Source of the DNA: Caprimulgus europaeus | Taxonomy: Eukaryota > Chordata > Aves > Caprimulgiformes > Caprimulgidae | Reading direction: 5' to 3' | NCBI GenBank assembly: GCA_907165065.1 | Contig: OU015535.1 | Location: forward strand, 1,178,001-1,242,000 | Length of the DNA stretch: 64,000 nt | Shown here: positions 1 to 11,649 of the stretch, piece after piece | Position numbering within the stretch: position 1 is the first letter of the stretch | Layout of the letters: each line of letters opens with the position of its first letter | The notes under the pieces: model-generated | Databases searched by the model: none | What the model saw: only the letters and a program-made list of their open reading frames with translations | What the model was told of the DNA's origin: nothing | Made by a program: the position numbers and the translations under genes

Positions 1-753
1 TTCTGGAAGAAGCAGAAACATCTTGCTATGGTACAAACAGAACATATTGCTTCCTTATGTGTTTGTTGAAATCTATTACTTTAGAGCTCATTAGTACAAG
101 GATGCTATATTTTGTGGTTGGCAAATTACATCGTTTGTCCTCCAGTTCTTGGCAATAAGCAATAGTCATGAAAGAAAAATCATTGCAAATAAAAAAAGTT
201 GCTGGTCCCTCAGATTTCCCATTGGAAGTCACGCATCTTCCATTGGATACTTTAAGATACCTCTGGTTTGAGATACAGAACCAAATAACGTGTGAGACAG
301 CTCCTCATCTATCACAGGGCAAGCACAAAAACTGGGCCAGGGGGTTAAAGTGTGAGAAGACAACATCTATACCATGGTGACACCCCTCTCAAGTGAGGAC
401 TTGGCTCACTTTTACCCTTCCCACTTTCTCCCTTCTCCCACTGGGGGTCCAAGCCAGCAGCAGTGTGGTGCTGAGCTGCCTACTGGGCATAAATCACAAC
501 AGTCCTGTTTGGCACCCACCATGGGGCTCGAAGGGTTTGAGATAATGCCAGACTTGATTGGGATGTGCTAGGGGGTTGCATTTACAGCTGTTACAGATAT
601 TTAGGTATCCATTGGCAGGCTCCTTTGCTTGCACTGCTGGTGGTTTGGGCATTGCTGCTGTTCCTGTGCTGCTGTACCAGGCAGGCTGGAACTCCAGTGT
701 GAACTCAAGTCCAAGGGACTGTGACCTGTGGATGAGTCCACCTGGGAGGAGGG
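1..753. other. Single-copy sequence, no gene seen
   Basis: I see mixed, moderately AT-rich sequence with no recognisable repeat or splice-flanked open frame. Short frames of 60-110 codons occur on both strands but resemble no protein family I know and overlap one another, as expected by chance. Confidence 0.5.
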
Positions 754-1016
754 CACCTCGAAGAGTCTGTGGTCATGGATATGTCCATGCCACAGCAGGG
801 ATACCTCTGAAGGGATTGCAGTCTAAGGAACAGTCCATGCTGCAAAAGGTACACCTTGAAGCATCTGTGGCCACAGATACACCTTGAAGCATCAGTGGCT
901 GTGCATGAGGTCATGCTGGAACACCTCCAAGCATCTGTGGCTGTTGATAAGTCCAAACACAGCAGGTGCACCCCTGAAGAATCTATGGCCATGGAGGACC
1001 ACTGCTCTTGAAAACG
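754..1016. repeat. Degenerate ~48-bp minisatellite, about 5.5 copies
   Basis: The word ACCT(C/T)(G)AAG, followed by a CATCTGTGGCC-like segment, recurs at about 755, 803, 853, 881, 923 and 970. Spacings are 48, 50, 28, 42 and 47 bp, so one unit is shortened. Units also share AGTCCATGC-type and CACAGCAGG-type words. Because 48 is a multiple of three, the minus strand stays open across the array (705-1052) and encodes a repeating ATDA(S/W)RC-like peptide. I regard that frame as a by-product of the repeat rather than a gene. Copies are well diverged, so the array is old. Confidence 0.75.
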
Positions 1017-2054
1017 GAGGATTTCTATCATTCTTAGGCATGGTTTGGCCATGTGGATGTCCCTGTGCTTTAGTCACCCTTTTCCTTGTCAGGTCTAACA
1101 GTCCACCATTATCTTCAATCACACAGGTAGGACATGAATGCATCCCACTCAAAAGGTCTGCACTCCCCAATACCTACCTGGCAGAACCAGGTGAAACCCT
1201 AACACTGTGCATTTTGTATCTCCTGGGTCAGTCCCCCTTCTCCCAGGAGCTGGCAAGCCAGCTTCAGGTTCACTTAATCCAGTTTACAAAACACAAGTAG
1301 TGCCCCAACACGAGCAAAGTCCTGCTCTGTTACTTATTTGGGTGGACAAAATTAATCAAACTGTCCATTATTTGACCAGCTCCACGGCTCAAAATTCCAC
1401 AAATGCAGAAGCTAAAAAGAATAAAATTACCTGGGCTTCAGCCACAGTCGAGGCACCATAACAAGGCAGCTCTTGACAGGCTCTGAAGAAATCTCCAGGA
1501 CCTCTACTACAGCTTTTTTGTCTCCTGCCTTTTTTTGTGTTCCAAACTATTGGAAACTGCAGTGACCTGCAGAGTTCATTGTTGGTAGTCAGTCTAAAAC
1601 ACATCAGATGTCTATCTGTAACAGGGAACAGTTGGGTTTCTGCTCACAGAATGCTATGAGAATGGAAAGGAGGACCCTGACCCTCTTCTACCTCTTCCAA
1701 ACTCTCTGTTATATCAACTAGACCCACTGAAATCTGGGAGTATTGTAAGCTGCATCACTTGGTAGCACCCCAGAAAGGCAGTGATCTCACCCCTGGGTGC
1801 ACTAAGAATTGACTGCACTACTGACCAAAACTTAGTTCCACCTATATTTCTATATTAGTATTTTATCATTAAGGACTTCCCTGAGTAGCTGCTCTCAGTC
1901 CCAGGTAGAGAAAAGAGCAGTATGAGTACAGGGGTTAGCAGAGTACACGTCAGTGTAACGTGGCTGGAGCATATTTAAGGTGCATTAAATGGCATTTCTG
2001 CTTCTGTGACTGCAAATGATGCCTCAAGACTCAATTGTTACTGTAAAGCCATTA
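1017..2054. other. Single-copy sequence, no gene seen
   Basis: No repeat or convincing coding frame is visible. A stretch near 1170 resembles the first 15 bases of U1 snRNA but diverges immediately afterwards. I see nothing else to annotate. Confidence 0.45.
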
Positions 2055-2531
2055 TCACAGAATTGTAGTGGTTGGAAGAGACCTTTAAGATCACTGAGTC
2101 CAAACATAAACCCAACACTGCCAATCCCACCTCTAACCCATGTCCCTCAGCACCTCGTCTGCCCGTCTGTTCAATCCCACCAGGGAAGGGGACCCCACCA
2201 CCTCCCTGGGCAGCCCCTGCCAATGCTTGAGAACCCTTTGGTGAAGAAGTTTTTCCTCAGATCCAATCTAAACCTCCCCTGGTGCAACTTGAGGCCATTT
2301 CCTCTTGTCCTGTCCCTTGGTCCTTGGTCCTTGGTTGAACAGACCCACCCCCACCTCTCTGCACCCTCCTGTCAGGGACTTGGACAGAGCCAGAAGGTCT
2401 CCCCTCAGCCTCCTTTTCTCCAGGCTCAGCACCCCCAGTTCCCTCAGCCGGGAACTCAGCACACTTGTGCTCCAGACCCTTCCCCAGCTCCATTGCCCTT
2501 CTCTGGACACGCTCCAGCACCTCAACCTCAA
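2055..2531 (-). mobile_element. CR1 LINE fragment, minus strand, 3' part (type C)
   Basis: Reading the minus strand, this is the 3' part of a CR1 retrotransposon. The left end begins with TCACAGAAT and the GGTTGGAAGAGACC block that marks CR1 3' untranslated regions. The fragment ends in the CACGCTCCAGCACCTCAA segment of ORF2, where the copy is 5'-truncated. Two overlapping minus-strand frames (2257-2520 and 2268-2531) each carry pieces of the ORF2 C-terminus, such as [19 protein letters not shown], so at least one frameshift separates them and the copy is dead. The words TAAACCCAACACTGCCA are shared with the fragment at 63395 and differ from the other copies, which marks a separate subfamily. 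Confidence 0.92.
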
Positions 2532-3418
2532 AGGAATAATTCGATTTAGGAACTGGTCTCTGTAACAGGTGCTCAGGTGTAGCTTTTCTCTAAACCATCT
2601 TTCCCAGGCACTGCTCTAAACCAATTGTGGCACCTGCAAGGGGACAGAAGCATAAATACCTTGCTGGACTGGGGCACAGGTTACCTGTCCAGAACATTCC
2701 TCCAGCTTTAAAACTCCTTGCACAGAGGAAGTCAAGGTTTATTTGCTCTTATGTTTCTCTGGGAATTCTCTAAGAAAATGTAAAGCAGACCCAGACTGGA
2801 CACTGATAAGTGTCACACGGAACAGTCTGCTCCCAAGCTAAAGGATGTTTACCTGGTTGTTTTATTTAATAATGGAGCCACTATGTAATGTGAATTCCTA
2901 CAACAAGCACCAAATGTAAAAGAATTCCTTCTTTTGGTTTTCACTGAAATCTGCTGTTAATAAGATATATTAGTTACATATAAACCAAATAAATAAATAA
3001 ATTAAATCAAATGGCTTACTCACAAAGGAGATTTTCAAACTTGAGGCATTTAATCTGAAAGAAGCAACTTATCTCAAAACAATGAAGAAACCTAAAATAA
3101 GATCTGAGTAAATATTCATCTTGGGTTATATAGGGATAAAAAACCTTGAGATTTTGCTATTTGTGATCTGAAAAAATATCATTAAAATGCTCAAACCAAA
3201 GTAATAGTGCACCCACTTAATATATCTGCAAATGCATTTTCATTCATTTTAAATTTGCAGTTATTTTAATATGCATTGCTCCATCTTGACTCAAGAACTA
3301 GACATTTTGCTGCCACAGAACTTTCCATGCTACTCTGAAAACACCAAGTCAGTGTGGAACACCTGCCAACATTGCAGATGATCCAAGTCACTGGCTCCTG
3401 TATCAGCACACAAACATT
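2532..3418. other. AT-rich single-copy sequence
   Basis: I see no repeat, RNA gene or coding frame. The stretch is AT-rich, with short runs such as AAATAAATAAATAAATTAAAT near 2990. Confidence 0.45.
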
Positions 3419-3937
3419 TCACAGAATCACAGAATCACAGAATGTTGGGGGTTGGAAGGGACCTCGAAAGCTCATCCAGTCCAATCCGGAGCAGGAACAC
3501 CTGGATGAGATCACACAGGAAGGCGTCCAGGTGGGTCTGGAATGTCTCCAGAGAAGGAGACTCCACACCCTCCCTGGGCAGCCTGGCCCAGGGCTCTGTC
3601 ACCCTCACTGTAAAGAAGTTCTTTCTCAAATTTAAGCAGAACCTCCTGTGTTCCAGCTCACACCCATTGCCCCTTGTCCTATCATTGGACATCACTGAGA
3701 AGAGCCTGGCCCCATCCTCCTGACACTCACCCTTCAGATATTGATCAACATTAATGAGGTCCCCCCTCAGCCTCCTCTTCTCCAAGCTCAAGAGCCCCAG
3801 CTCCCTCAGCCTTTCCTCATCAGGGAGATGCTCCACTCCCTTCATCATCTTGGTGGCTCTGTGCTGGACTCTCTCCAGCAGCTCCCTGTCCTTCTTGAGC
3901 TGTGGGGCCCAGAACTGGACACAATATTCCAGATGTG
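3419..3937 (-). mobile_element. CR1 LINE fragment, minus strand, 3' part (type A)
   Basis: The left end carries three tandem copies of the CR1 terminal octamer (CACAGAAT on the + strand), then GGTTGGAAGGGACCTCGAAA, the diagnostic 3' end of this subfamily. It matches the copy at 11650 closely until GATGTG at 3937, where homology stops at the 5' truncation. The minus strand encodes the ORF2 C-terminus from about 3848 down to 3435. A 7-base deletion just before the normal stop shifts the frame, so translation runs into the 3' untranslated region. No clear target-site duplication is visible. The copy is non-functional. Confidence 0.95.
3435..3848 (-). pseudogene. CR1 ORF2 C-terminal remnant with lost stop
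   Basis: This 137-codon frame holds the last part of the CR1 ORF2 protein, downstream of the reverse transcriptase domain. Recognisable blocks are [38 protein letters not shown] and [14 protein letters not shown]. Compared with the intact copy at 11695-12325, 7 bases are missing near residue 120. The usual ending WTG-stop is therefore replaced by a read-through tail of about 16 residues derived from the 3' untranslated region. It lacks the endonuclease and reverse transcriptase domains and cannot encode a working protein. Confidence 0.85.
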
Positions 3938-3967
3938 ACTAGAAAGATTCCAGATTTCACTAGAAAG
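3926..3967. repeat. 21-bp tandem duplication across the CR1 truncation junction
   Basis: Bases 3926-3946 and 3947-3967 are near-identical 21-mers (ATTCCAGATGTGACTAGAAAG and ATTCCAGATTTCACTAGAAAG), differing at two positions. The first copy joins 12 bases of CR1 end sequence to 9 bases of flank, so the duplication most likely formed at or after insertion. Confidence 0.85.
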
Positions 3968-6650
3968 AAGTCACTATAGTTTGATCCAAACCCACTGAAC
4001 TCACAGGAAGCTTTTTATTAATGACAACGGTTCCTTTTATTAAAACAGACATTTTGGACAAGGTTTCAAATAGAACACAGTTACCATGCTGCTGCACTCA
4101 GATCTGGAATCATCTCTAGACTCTTGGTGCAGCAGGGCCCCATCACCCACTTTCACACAGATCAAAAGGGGACTCATCAAGACGTGAACATTTTGAAGTT
4201 TTAATGCTATGGGACAAAATATTTTTATAGTATGTCTAAGGCAGAGTATTCCTTTTAATTGTGTTCCAGGAAGAAAACCTGACTCCTTCAGATCTCCCAG
4301 CCACATATGAAAAATATATGCTTCAACATTCACGTAAGAATAGGAATAAACAAAATTAAACCATCGACAATCATTAGCCTGTACAAGGACAATTTCCTCA
4401 TGGGTTGGCTGAACTTCCTTCCAGTCATGCAAAAAGCTATATGTTAGTAGTCTCTCCAAATGAATGCCATGTGCTTCCATTCTGTGGCCTTTTCTGTCTG
4501 TGGGCTCCACCTTCTAATGAACCTGCTGGTTCTGCTTAATTCAAAGAATGTCAGTCTTCCACTGAGTGCAACAGAAAATCTATTGTGTAGCACTGAGTGA
4601 TCATTCCAGAGCTGAAGATACTATGGATGGCTTTTAGATAAGACACAGTAAAATGACTCATTGGGTAAGAGAAGCAGATCAATGAGAATGCTCTGGTTCA
4701 GGCACAAAAATCTGGATAATCAGTAGTGATGGGAAGCAAATTCCGAAAAAAGCACATGGCAGTTAAATTGAGTTTACTGAAATATGATGGTTTTTAAAAT
4801 TGCTTGAATGTGGCAGGAGCTTTTCTAGATTTACAGAAGAGTCACAGTTAATTTGCTTGTGCAACTTTGATTGGGTTTTTTAGTCAGTCCTCAGTAGAAG
4901 CTAACAAGCTTTAGTCCTTCTCTCTGCCTCTCCTATTTTTAAGGACATGGGAGTTTATTGCATTCACAAGCAAAATCTAAATAGTTACCAAAAAAAAATT
5001 TTTAAAAATCAAGCCAAAAAAAAGAGCTGGGAAGGAACCAAACTGTGAATCATCAGGTTGCTTGGTCACCATCCCCCTCTACTCTACCTGATTACAAGCA
5101 AGTGATGCTGCACTGGAGCACATGCTCACGCCCACACAAAGGCTCTCCATCCTCCTTCCATGATGTGGTAGGATGCAGTCACACCTGAGGGTCCACCTCT
5201 GCCCCTCTGGCCACTGGGGCAGCACACTCAGCTGCTCCTGCTCACAAGCAGGGCTATATTTCACACAAAGCCACCACATGGAGACCACTCTTCCTGAGAA
5301 GATGGCATGATCAGGCTGCTGAGGATCAGGCAACAAAGACCAGAGAAACACTGAAGGATGGCTGCAAAAGCATACACAGCTGTGGAGATGTTCCAGACTG
5401 AGTATCTGCACCTTTATGGCCATATATAGATCAATTCTATTTATTTGCCCTCTCAGCAACTCTCATCCCCATCGAAGTCCAGACAGGAGCAGGCTGGGAC
5501 CGTTGATTTCCACAATAATATTTACATTTTATAAGTAAGAAAACAAACTTAAAAGCCCAGTTCTAATTAAATACCTCGAAAAATCAACTTGTTCCAACCT
5601 ATCTTCAGCAGCTTTGTTCAGAAATTAAGAGTGGTTGTGGCCAGACCTTTATCTGGTACCAAACCAGCCCAGTTTGGTGGCCTTCTGAATCCTTCCATGA
5701 ACTGGACAGGTAAAGCTGAGGCTGCCTGCTCACAATGTTTGTAATTAATTGTCAGCTCATTCTCAGTGAGTTTGAAATGAGATCTGCTTTAATGAACAAA
5801 CAAAACCCCAGAACAAACCCAAACCCAGACCAAATCCCAACAGGTGTCCAAGCTTCTGCAAACCTTGAAGCCCAATATTATCCAAAGTCTTGATTATTGG
5901 AAGTTTTTTGTAATTCAGTATTTTCAAGGAGGAAAGACACTACAGCTTGGAGAAAAGTAAAATGTATTTTCCAGTCTTTTGTTGGCTTTATTCAGGTCAA
6001 TGTTAATTGCAGCTGCTCAGCAATTCCTTAAGATCTTTTCTCTGCATCATGGTTTTTTGGTTTTGGCTTTTTTCCTTATTCTTTCCTTTCCCTTTTGATG
6101 TGACAAAACTATATGTTTTAATGATTTATAAATTGAAATTTGAGGTTAAGAATGCAAACTGAAGTTCTACTTTAAAGAGGCAGGGCTTAGATCAAACATA
6201 ACACCAATTTATCAGCTATATTTCCTGCTTCTAGGGAAAAAAAACAAAACAAAACAAACAAAAAAAACCAACAGAAAAAAAAAATAATATAATTATATTG
6301 ACAAATAAAACAAAAATAGGAGAACACAGGCCAAACCAAGCACAGGAATATTAATGGAGAGGTGAGATGGAGAGAGGAAAACCAAACATATCCAAAGATA
6401 CTCCTGTCCTGTAGTCACCCTGGTCCAGAAAGTTGTTTTTATCCTACACAGAAGAAGGTTTAAGGTAAATTATCTGATCAGAGATTTCATGAGGCACATT
6501 TTAGATGGGAAATCAGCCCACTAGATGCTACTGCATCATCTCTTCTTTACCTGGAACCCTTGTTGTGTTCAACTTGTGCTTACAGTGTTCATGGAAGACT
6601 TAAGTGTTCAAATTTACAAACCAGTGAAGCAATTAACAGCAAGATGGTGT

Positions 6651-6666
6651 CACACACACACACACA
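6651..6666. repeat. (CA)8 microsatellite
   Basis: Eight perfect CA units are followed by an A-run. It is short and probably weakly polymorphic. Confidence 0.9.
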
Positions 6667-9103
6667 AAAAAAGTAGATTATAGTAAAACTACAACAAGGA
6701 AAAGTTTGTGATGAAAGGATAGAATAAAACAATACTTTGTTTCCAAGAAAACCAGGTAGAAAAGACATTCTGCTTGACTCACCAAACAAAGTATAGTGCA
6801 AAGGAAGCATGGCCATACTCCTTGGATATCTGACAGAGTAATGCTCCCACTGAACTCTGTGCTTACAAACCTATCAGCAAGAAACAGAGCACATGGAAAC
6901 ACCTTTTTTATAAAGCTGGATTCTCTTCACTAATAGATATCAAAACAGTTCAGAAAGAAAGGCATTTTACCTCCCTTCAGAAGAAATATTCAATAGTTTT
7001 CAGTGATGATACCAAAGGCTCATCCCCAAGTCAAAACAAGCTCAGAAGCAAGAGCCACCCAGACCAAAGAAGCACATGTGTGTAGATGCAGAGAGCAAAC
7101 CCAAAAGGTCTGAATTTCTTAATTCACAACCTCACAGGCAACTAAGAATGTTTTACTTGAAATCTTTCTTTTGCTTCCTGTAAAGCAAAACTTTATTTGT
7201 CAACAAGATAAAGAATTTTTCTACAATCCCTTCCTGACTAATACTTCCATCCTGGTGTTACCTCGCTCAGCACAATGCAACTTGTGTGCCATCACCTTAC
7301 ACTCCTAAAAAGAACTGCAAAGTTACATCCTTCCCTGTTATTTATTTTACAAAACTTACTGACCTAATTTCGTCTCTGGCTTCATCTGTTTGCTGCGAAA
7401 TGAGCCCAAGACAATTTTTCCAAGTCTTTATTTCAGCCAATTATGGAAAAATGTTGTCTTAACATATCTTTACTGCAGAAAAAACCCAGAAAAAAATCTA
7501 TTTATTAGTGAAGGCCTATAGCAAGCACCCCTCTGACCCACCCCTCAGCCTCTGTGGATAGCTTTAGCATTTCCTGAACACTTCCACAGTCAGGATGCAA
7601 ATATCAAGTCGATCTTTTCCTCAACTTTGATGACTTAAAAATAAAGGCAGGAACAAAAATAGCCTAACCTTTGTTCAGAGAAGGTGGATACAGAAGACAC
7701 AAGCTCTTAGCTCAGTTTTTGGTTAACCAATGGTGTTAGGAATGTACCACAGGGACTTGTTATAAAGAATAAAAGGGCAGATAGAAAGTAAGTTCATCAA
7801 CAAGTTTTCAATATTGAGATAATTGTTGTCATGTCATCGTTTCTCCAGTTCAAAAAAATTGAGCTTTTATCTTGTTTTAAATCAAAATGTTAGGAACAAC
7901 AATCAAATGCTGTTAGAACTGGTCAGAAATTACATAAAACTGAGGACTATTCTACATGCCATGCAAAAATCAATGAAACCAAGATTCCAGGGACTTCAGA
8001 TCCCTGCAACCTTTATCCCATGCAGTGCTAGAGGTACCTTTCACTCATCAGAGCAAAGAGAAAGAATACAATAGAGAGAAAAATAGTGAAGGGTTAAGCA
8101 GGACTCATTTTTGCATTAAAATTGCATTAGATTCCCAATCAGTCTTCCCTTTATCCTGTAGTATTAGTCTTCTTTTAAACACATTGCTCAGGAATAACGT
8201 GTTGACGAATGTCATCTACTGTAGTTTTGTTCAAAACCATGAGCCAGATTGGGGTTTTTTTGTAAGAATTCAGCAATTTACTACTGACTTGAGGGCAGAT
8301 AGGTGAATTTGGCAGCAACAGAAACATAAGGGTTCCTACAGGCACCATGATCTTGATGTAAACACACGTGTGTATGTGGCCCAGGCACACTAAACCTGTC
8401 AAAACAATAGTTACTTAATGATAGGCTCCTACCATAACATTTAGGCACCTAATTAAGCCTCCTTATTTACAAAAGCACTCAGCAGTCTCTAAGTTGTCTG
8501 AAGTTCAACGTCACACTCACATTTTTTATTATGAATTCAGCCACATGCAATCTGATGACATTGATAAGCAGAATATTTGTTGTGGTTGTTGTTGTTGTTG
8601 AGAGGGCTGGAAGGGTCCTGTCAGTGATCACAAGCCTTGTACAAGGGATAAGGTGCTACTGTGAAGTCCCTGGAGCAGGTGGGAAGCAGAGCATTGGCCA
8701 TCATCTGCCCACTGAACTGCAGAGCTTACCTAACCCCAACACTGTATGTAAGCAAGCACAGAACCAAAATAACCCAAGGAATTATGTATCTGAAAGTCAC
8801 CTCACAACTGTTAGAATTTTTTTTCAAATCTCCTTCACAACTGGAATAAGAACTCATTTTCTTTCTAAAAATTCTTCCCCTGATAGCATATCATTTTCCC
8901 CTTAAAAGATACAAACAAAACCCAAACCAAACCCCACAATGTACTACTCAACGTGGTGTGACAGGAAGAGTCTTAAGGCTACAGGACCTATTTCCTCCCT
9001 ATTTGTGGGCACTGTTGTCCTGCTCAATTTTACTGAGGATTACACAATTTCAAACACTGTTTTTTTGGATCACTTAAGGGATTAAAATCTGTCAGCCTTT
9101 AGT

Positions 9104-9154
9104 CAAAAAAAGAAAAGAAAAGAAAAGAAAAATAAAATAAAAGGAAAAAAAAAG
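9104..9154. repeat. (AAAAG)n / A-rich simple repeat
   Basis: AAAAG units are followed by AATAAAATAAAAGG and a longer A-run. The purine strand is the + strand, as in the larger arrays of this window. Confidence 0.85.
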
Positions 9155-9479
9155 TACCAAGAGATGCATTAGAAGCACTATATTGTTGCTAAGTACTTCC
9201 AGCAGGTTCACCTTGACAGTGTGTCACAACATAATGGGATGTTCTGTCACAGATGAATCACCTAACACCCTTCTTACAAAGGAGAAGCACTGAATTCGAA
9301 GTAATATGACAAGTCATGATTTGCCTCAACCCTCCAAAACATGCTAAGGTGGAATGCAGAAGGGAAAACCAAGAAGGAAGAGATTAAAGTTTAAGGCAAC
9401 AACACAGTGTTTCAAGACAGAATGTGTTTTTCTCTGCTGTGCTTGATGGACATGGCATGACTAAATGGCTAAATATGAG

Positions 9480-9665
9480 GTTAATTAAAAACAAACAGTT
9501 CATTTTTTAAAAGTATATTATTGACCAAAAATATTATTTTCTCAGGAGCTCGTTACATGAGCGTTATTGACTTGATTGAGCATTATTAGCATGTCAATCA
9601 CTTCCAGGCTATTTTTATAACCTTATGCATGTTGTTTTATTGCAACATATACAGATAGAAAGGTA
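9480..9665. promoter_or_regulatory. Possible conserved non-coding element
   Basis: This AT-rich block is free of repeats and dense in homeodomain-like cores (TTAATTAAA, GCATTATTAGCATG) and TTATTGAC/GTCAATCA words around 9565-9600. I call it by appearance only. No alignment was made and no target gene can be named. Confidence 0.22.
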
Positions 9666-10897
9666 GATACAGGCAGTACAGAGCACTGGAATTCATAATC
9701 TCCACCAATAATATCTGTTCTGCAGTGTCTAGGGCCGTAAGGAGGCTACAGGAGGGCTTCTTACACTGGAGCAAACACGAGAATTGGATAATCATCTCTT
9801 TTAGAATGGTTGGTTTGCTCCCCTGACCTTCTATAGCCAGGATTGTTCAGTCCCCAAGACCAAAGTCTCTCAAGACTTGTTGGTTGCCACAGCTGGATGA
9901 CCCAGTGTTACAAGGGGTTGTACATTATGTAGAAGCACAGAGAGGAAGTGGAAGGGTTTGCTGAGCCAACTCTGTAAATCCACAAGAATTTGTGTTGAGG
10001 CTTAGGAGAAATCACTGTGTTTATAATTCAATTTAGCTTTTTGAAAAGAGTCAGCAGCAGTCCTGATGCCTACCCACAGAAATAACACAACAGAAATATC
10101 AACAGTTACACAGCAAGTTTCTTCGTTTAATTGCCAGAGGGTGAGACATGGAAGAACTCCTGCACCCTTCGGCTGTCCCGTCAGCCACCAGGAGATAAAG
10201 GGGCTGGTTACTGCCAAGAAGAAGGCTGAAGCAATATGGTATGAAGGAATCTCATTAGGGACCACAGCTATTCCCATTACCTAGCCAGGTCAAATACCAT
10301 GAGTACACTCACCCCAGAATAGCCCATTTTCTGTGTTTGGCACAAATTAACACCGGTAACAGCGATGCTGCACAAAACACACACTTGAATTATTTGTTAT
10401 CTGGAAGACAAGAAGGTAGCAAATCTCTGCATCACATTCCAAACCCTGGCTCAGTTTCCAGGGCTGCCTGAACCCCTTTCCCGTGCAAGGGACATTAGCT
10501 GAGTTGTTCCATTTCATTCTTCACTGAAGGAAATGAACTGTATTTTGTGTTCTTTCCTTGGGGCAGTCAGAAAATCTCTGTCAAATTCAAAGTCCTGTGG
10601 AAAGCTAGAACATTTAAAAGCATAAACCAACCAAAGACCTTTTTGTAAAGTGACACCCATCCATTATAATGCCCATTGGGCATTTGCTGGCTCCAGAAAA
10701 AGAAAATAAAATGGAGAAGCAAGCAACATGAGTGTTTTCAATTTCAACATTTCTTTTTCTTTTGTCTGTCATGAAAAGGAACAAACCACAGCAAGCTGAC
10801 AGTTCACTGCAACTCAGCATCACGTGGGATAGTCAATAAAAAATTAAGATGAATCGTTTCCTTTGATGAAAACATCGAACCAAGAGACTCTGTCAAG

Positions 10898-10909
10898 CCA
10901 CGGCCGTGG
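10898..10909. repeat. 12-bp perfect palindrome CCACGGCCGTGG
   Basis: The sequence reads the same on both strands and holds two CpG sites in an otherwise CpG-poor region. It runs into TGGTCGAGTGG, which resembles a tRNA A-box. No B-box or cloverleaf follows. Confidence 0.6.
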
Positions 10910-11506
10910 TCGAGTGGTTCTCCCTTCCTTCTGGTCCTGGGTGAAGTGCAACTGTGCTGTGCAGCTCCAGTATTCTCTTGTGTTGTGGAAGCAAAACTTA
11001 AACATTCCTTTTATTTTAACTCTTTTTGAGAGCTTGGTACAAACAAGGTGAGATCTGTACTTGAAAACAAAGCTGAAAGAGAAATGATAAGAAGCTCCTG
11101 AAAAAAGTACTAAGAAGTAGCACTCTAAAAGGAAAAAAAATAAAGTTGTTACTTAAAGCCTTTACCTCAACAGGTTTCTATCAGTAAGTTCCCATAAAAC
11201 CTCTCAATTGAACTGACTGGCTTAGTCAAAATAGACCTGTAACCCAATTAACTTTCCTATTTGTATTTTTTGCAAACTCAAGGAGCTTTCTACAGATGGG
11301 CTCCTGGGCCAGTAGACTGCTGGAGGCTACTTCCACCATAAAACTCAGTAAGCCTGATGCTGTAAACATGTCTGAACTACAGGCTTTGGTGACTATTCTT
11401 AGACAAAAAAGGGAGAAAGCCTGAACTATTTGAAATAGAGTGAGAAAAGGGAAGCCAAATACAAGCTGTAAATCAAATGTAATTTCAACTGAAACAAAAT
11501 TTAAAA

Positions 11507-11527
11507 GGGGGGGGGGGGGGGGGGGGG
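11507..11527 (+). repeat. Homopolymer run of 21 G
   Basis: Twenty-one uninterrupted G residues follow TTTAAAA and precede TTTGTG. Such long G-runs are rare and unstable, and can fold into G-quadruplexes. The exact length may also be an assembly approximation. Confidence 0.95.
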
Positions 11528-11649
11528 TTTGTGTTATTCCACAGTTTGTAACACCACCACACGAGATCACTGCATTGGATCAGTTCAACAGTCAGTTCTG
11601 ACCACAATTACTCCATGGATGAGCAGAAGACCAAAAACAGAAAAGAAAA

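Larger units (their letters stand above)
3968..11506. other. AT-rich, mostly single-copy interval with small simple repeats
   Basis: No CR1 and no coding gene is recognised over 7.5 kb. Small simple repeats are (CA)8 at 6651-6666, (GTT)n at 8584-8600, (AAAAG)n at 9104-9154 and A/C-rich tracts at 5797-5845, 6239-6272 and 8908-8936. The minus-strand frame at 4040-4510 (156 codons) resembles no family I know. Bases 9480-9665 are listed separately as a possible conserved element. Confidence 0.5.

Noticed and set aside
1165-1200. U1 snRNA-like start (ATACCTACCTGGCAG)
   Set aside because: Agreement is limited to about 14 of 15 bases. The rest of U1 is absent, so it is not an RNA gene or even a clear pseudogene.
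4040-4510. 156-codon minus-strand frame
   Set aside because: No family resemblance and no splice or promoter context. It is long for a chance frame but not decisive in a 64-kb window.
10895-10980. tRNA gene suggested by an A-box-like word
   Set aside because: There is no B-box, no cloverleaf and no anticodon stem.
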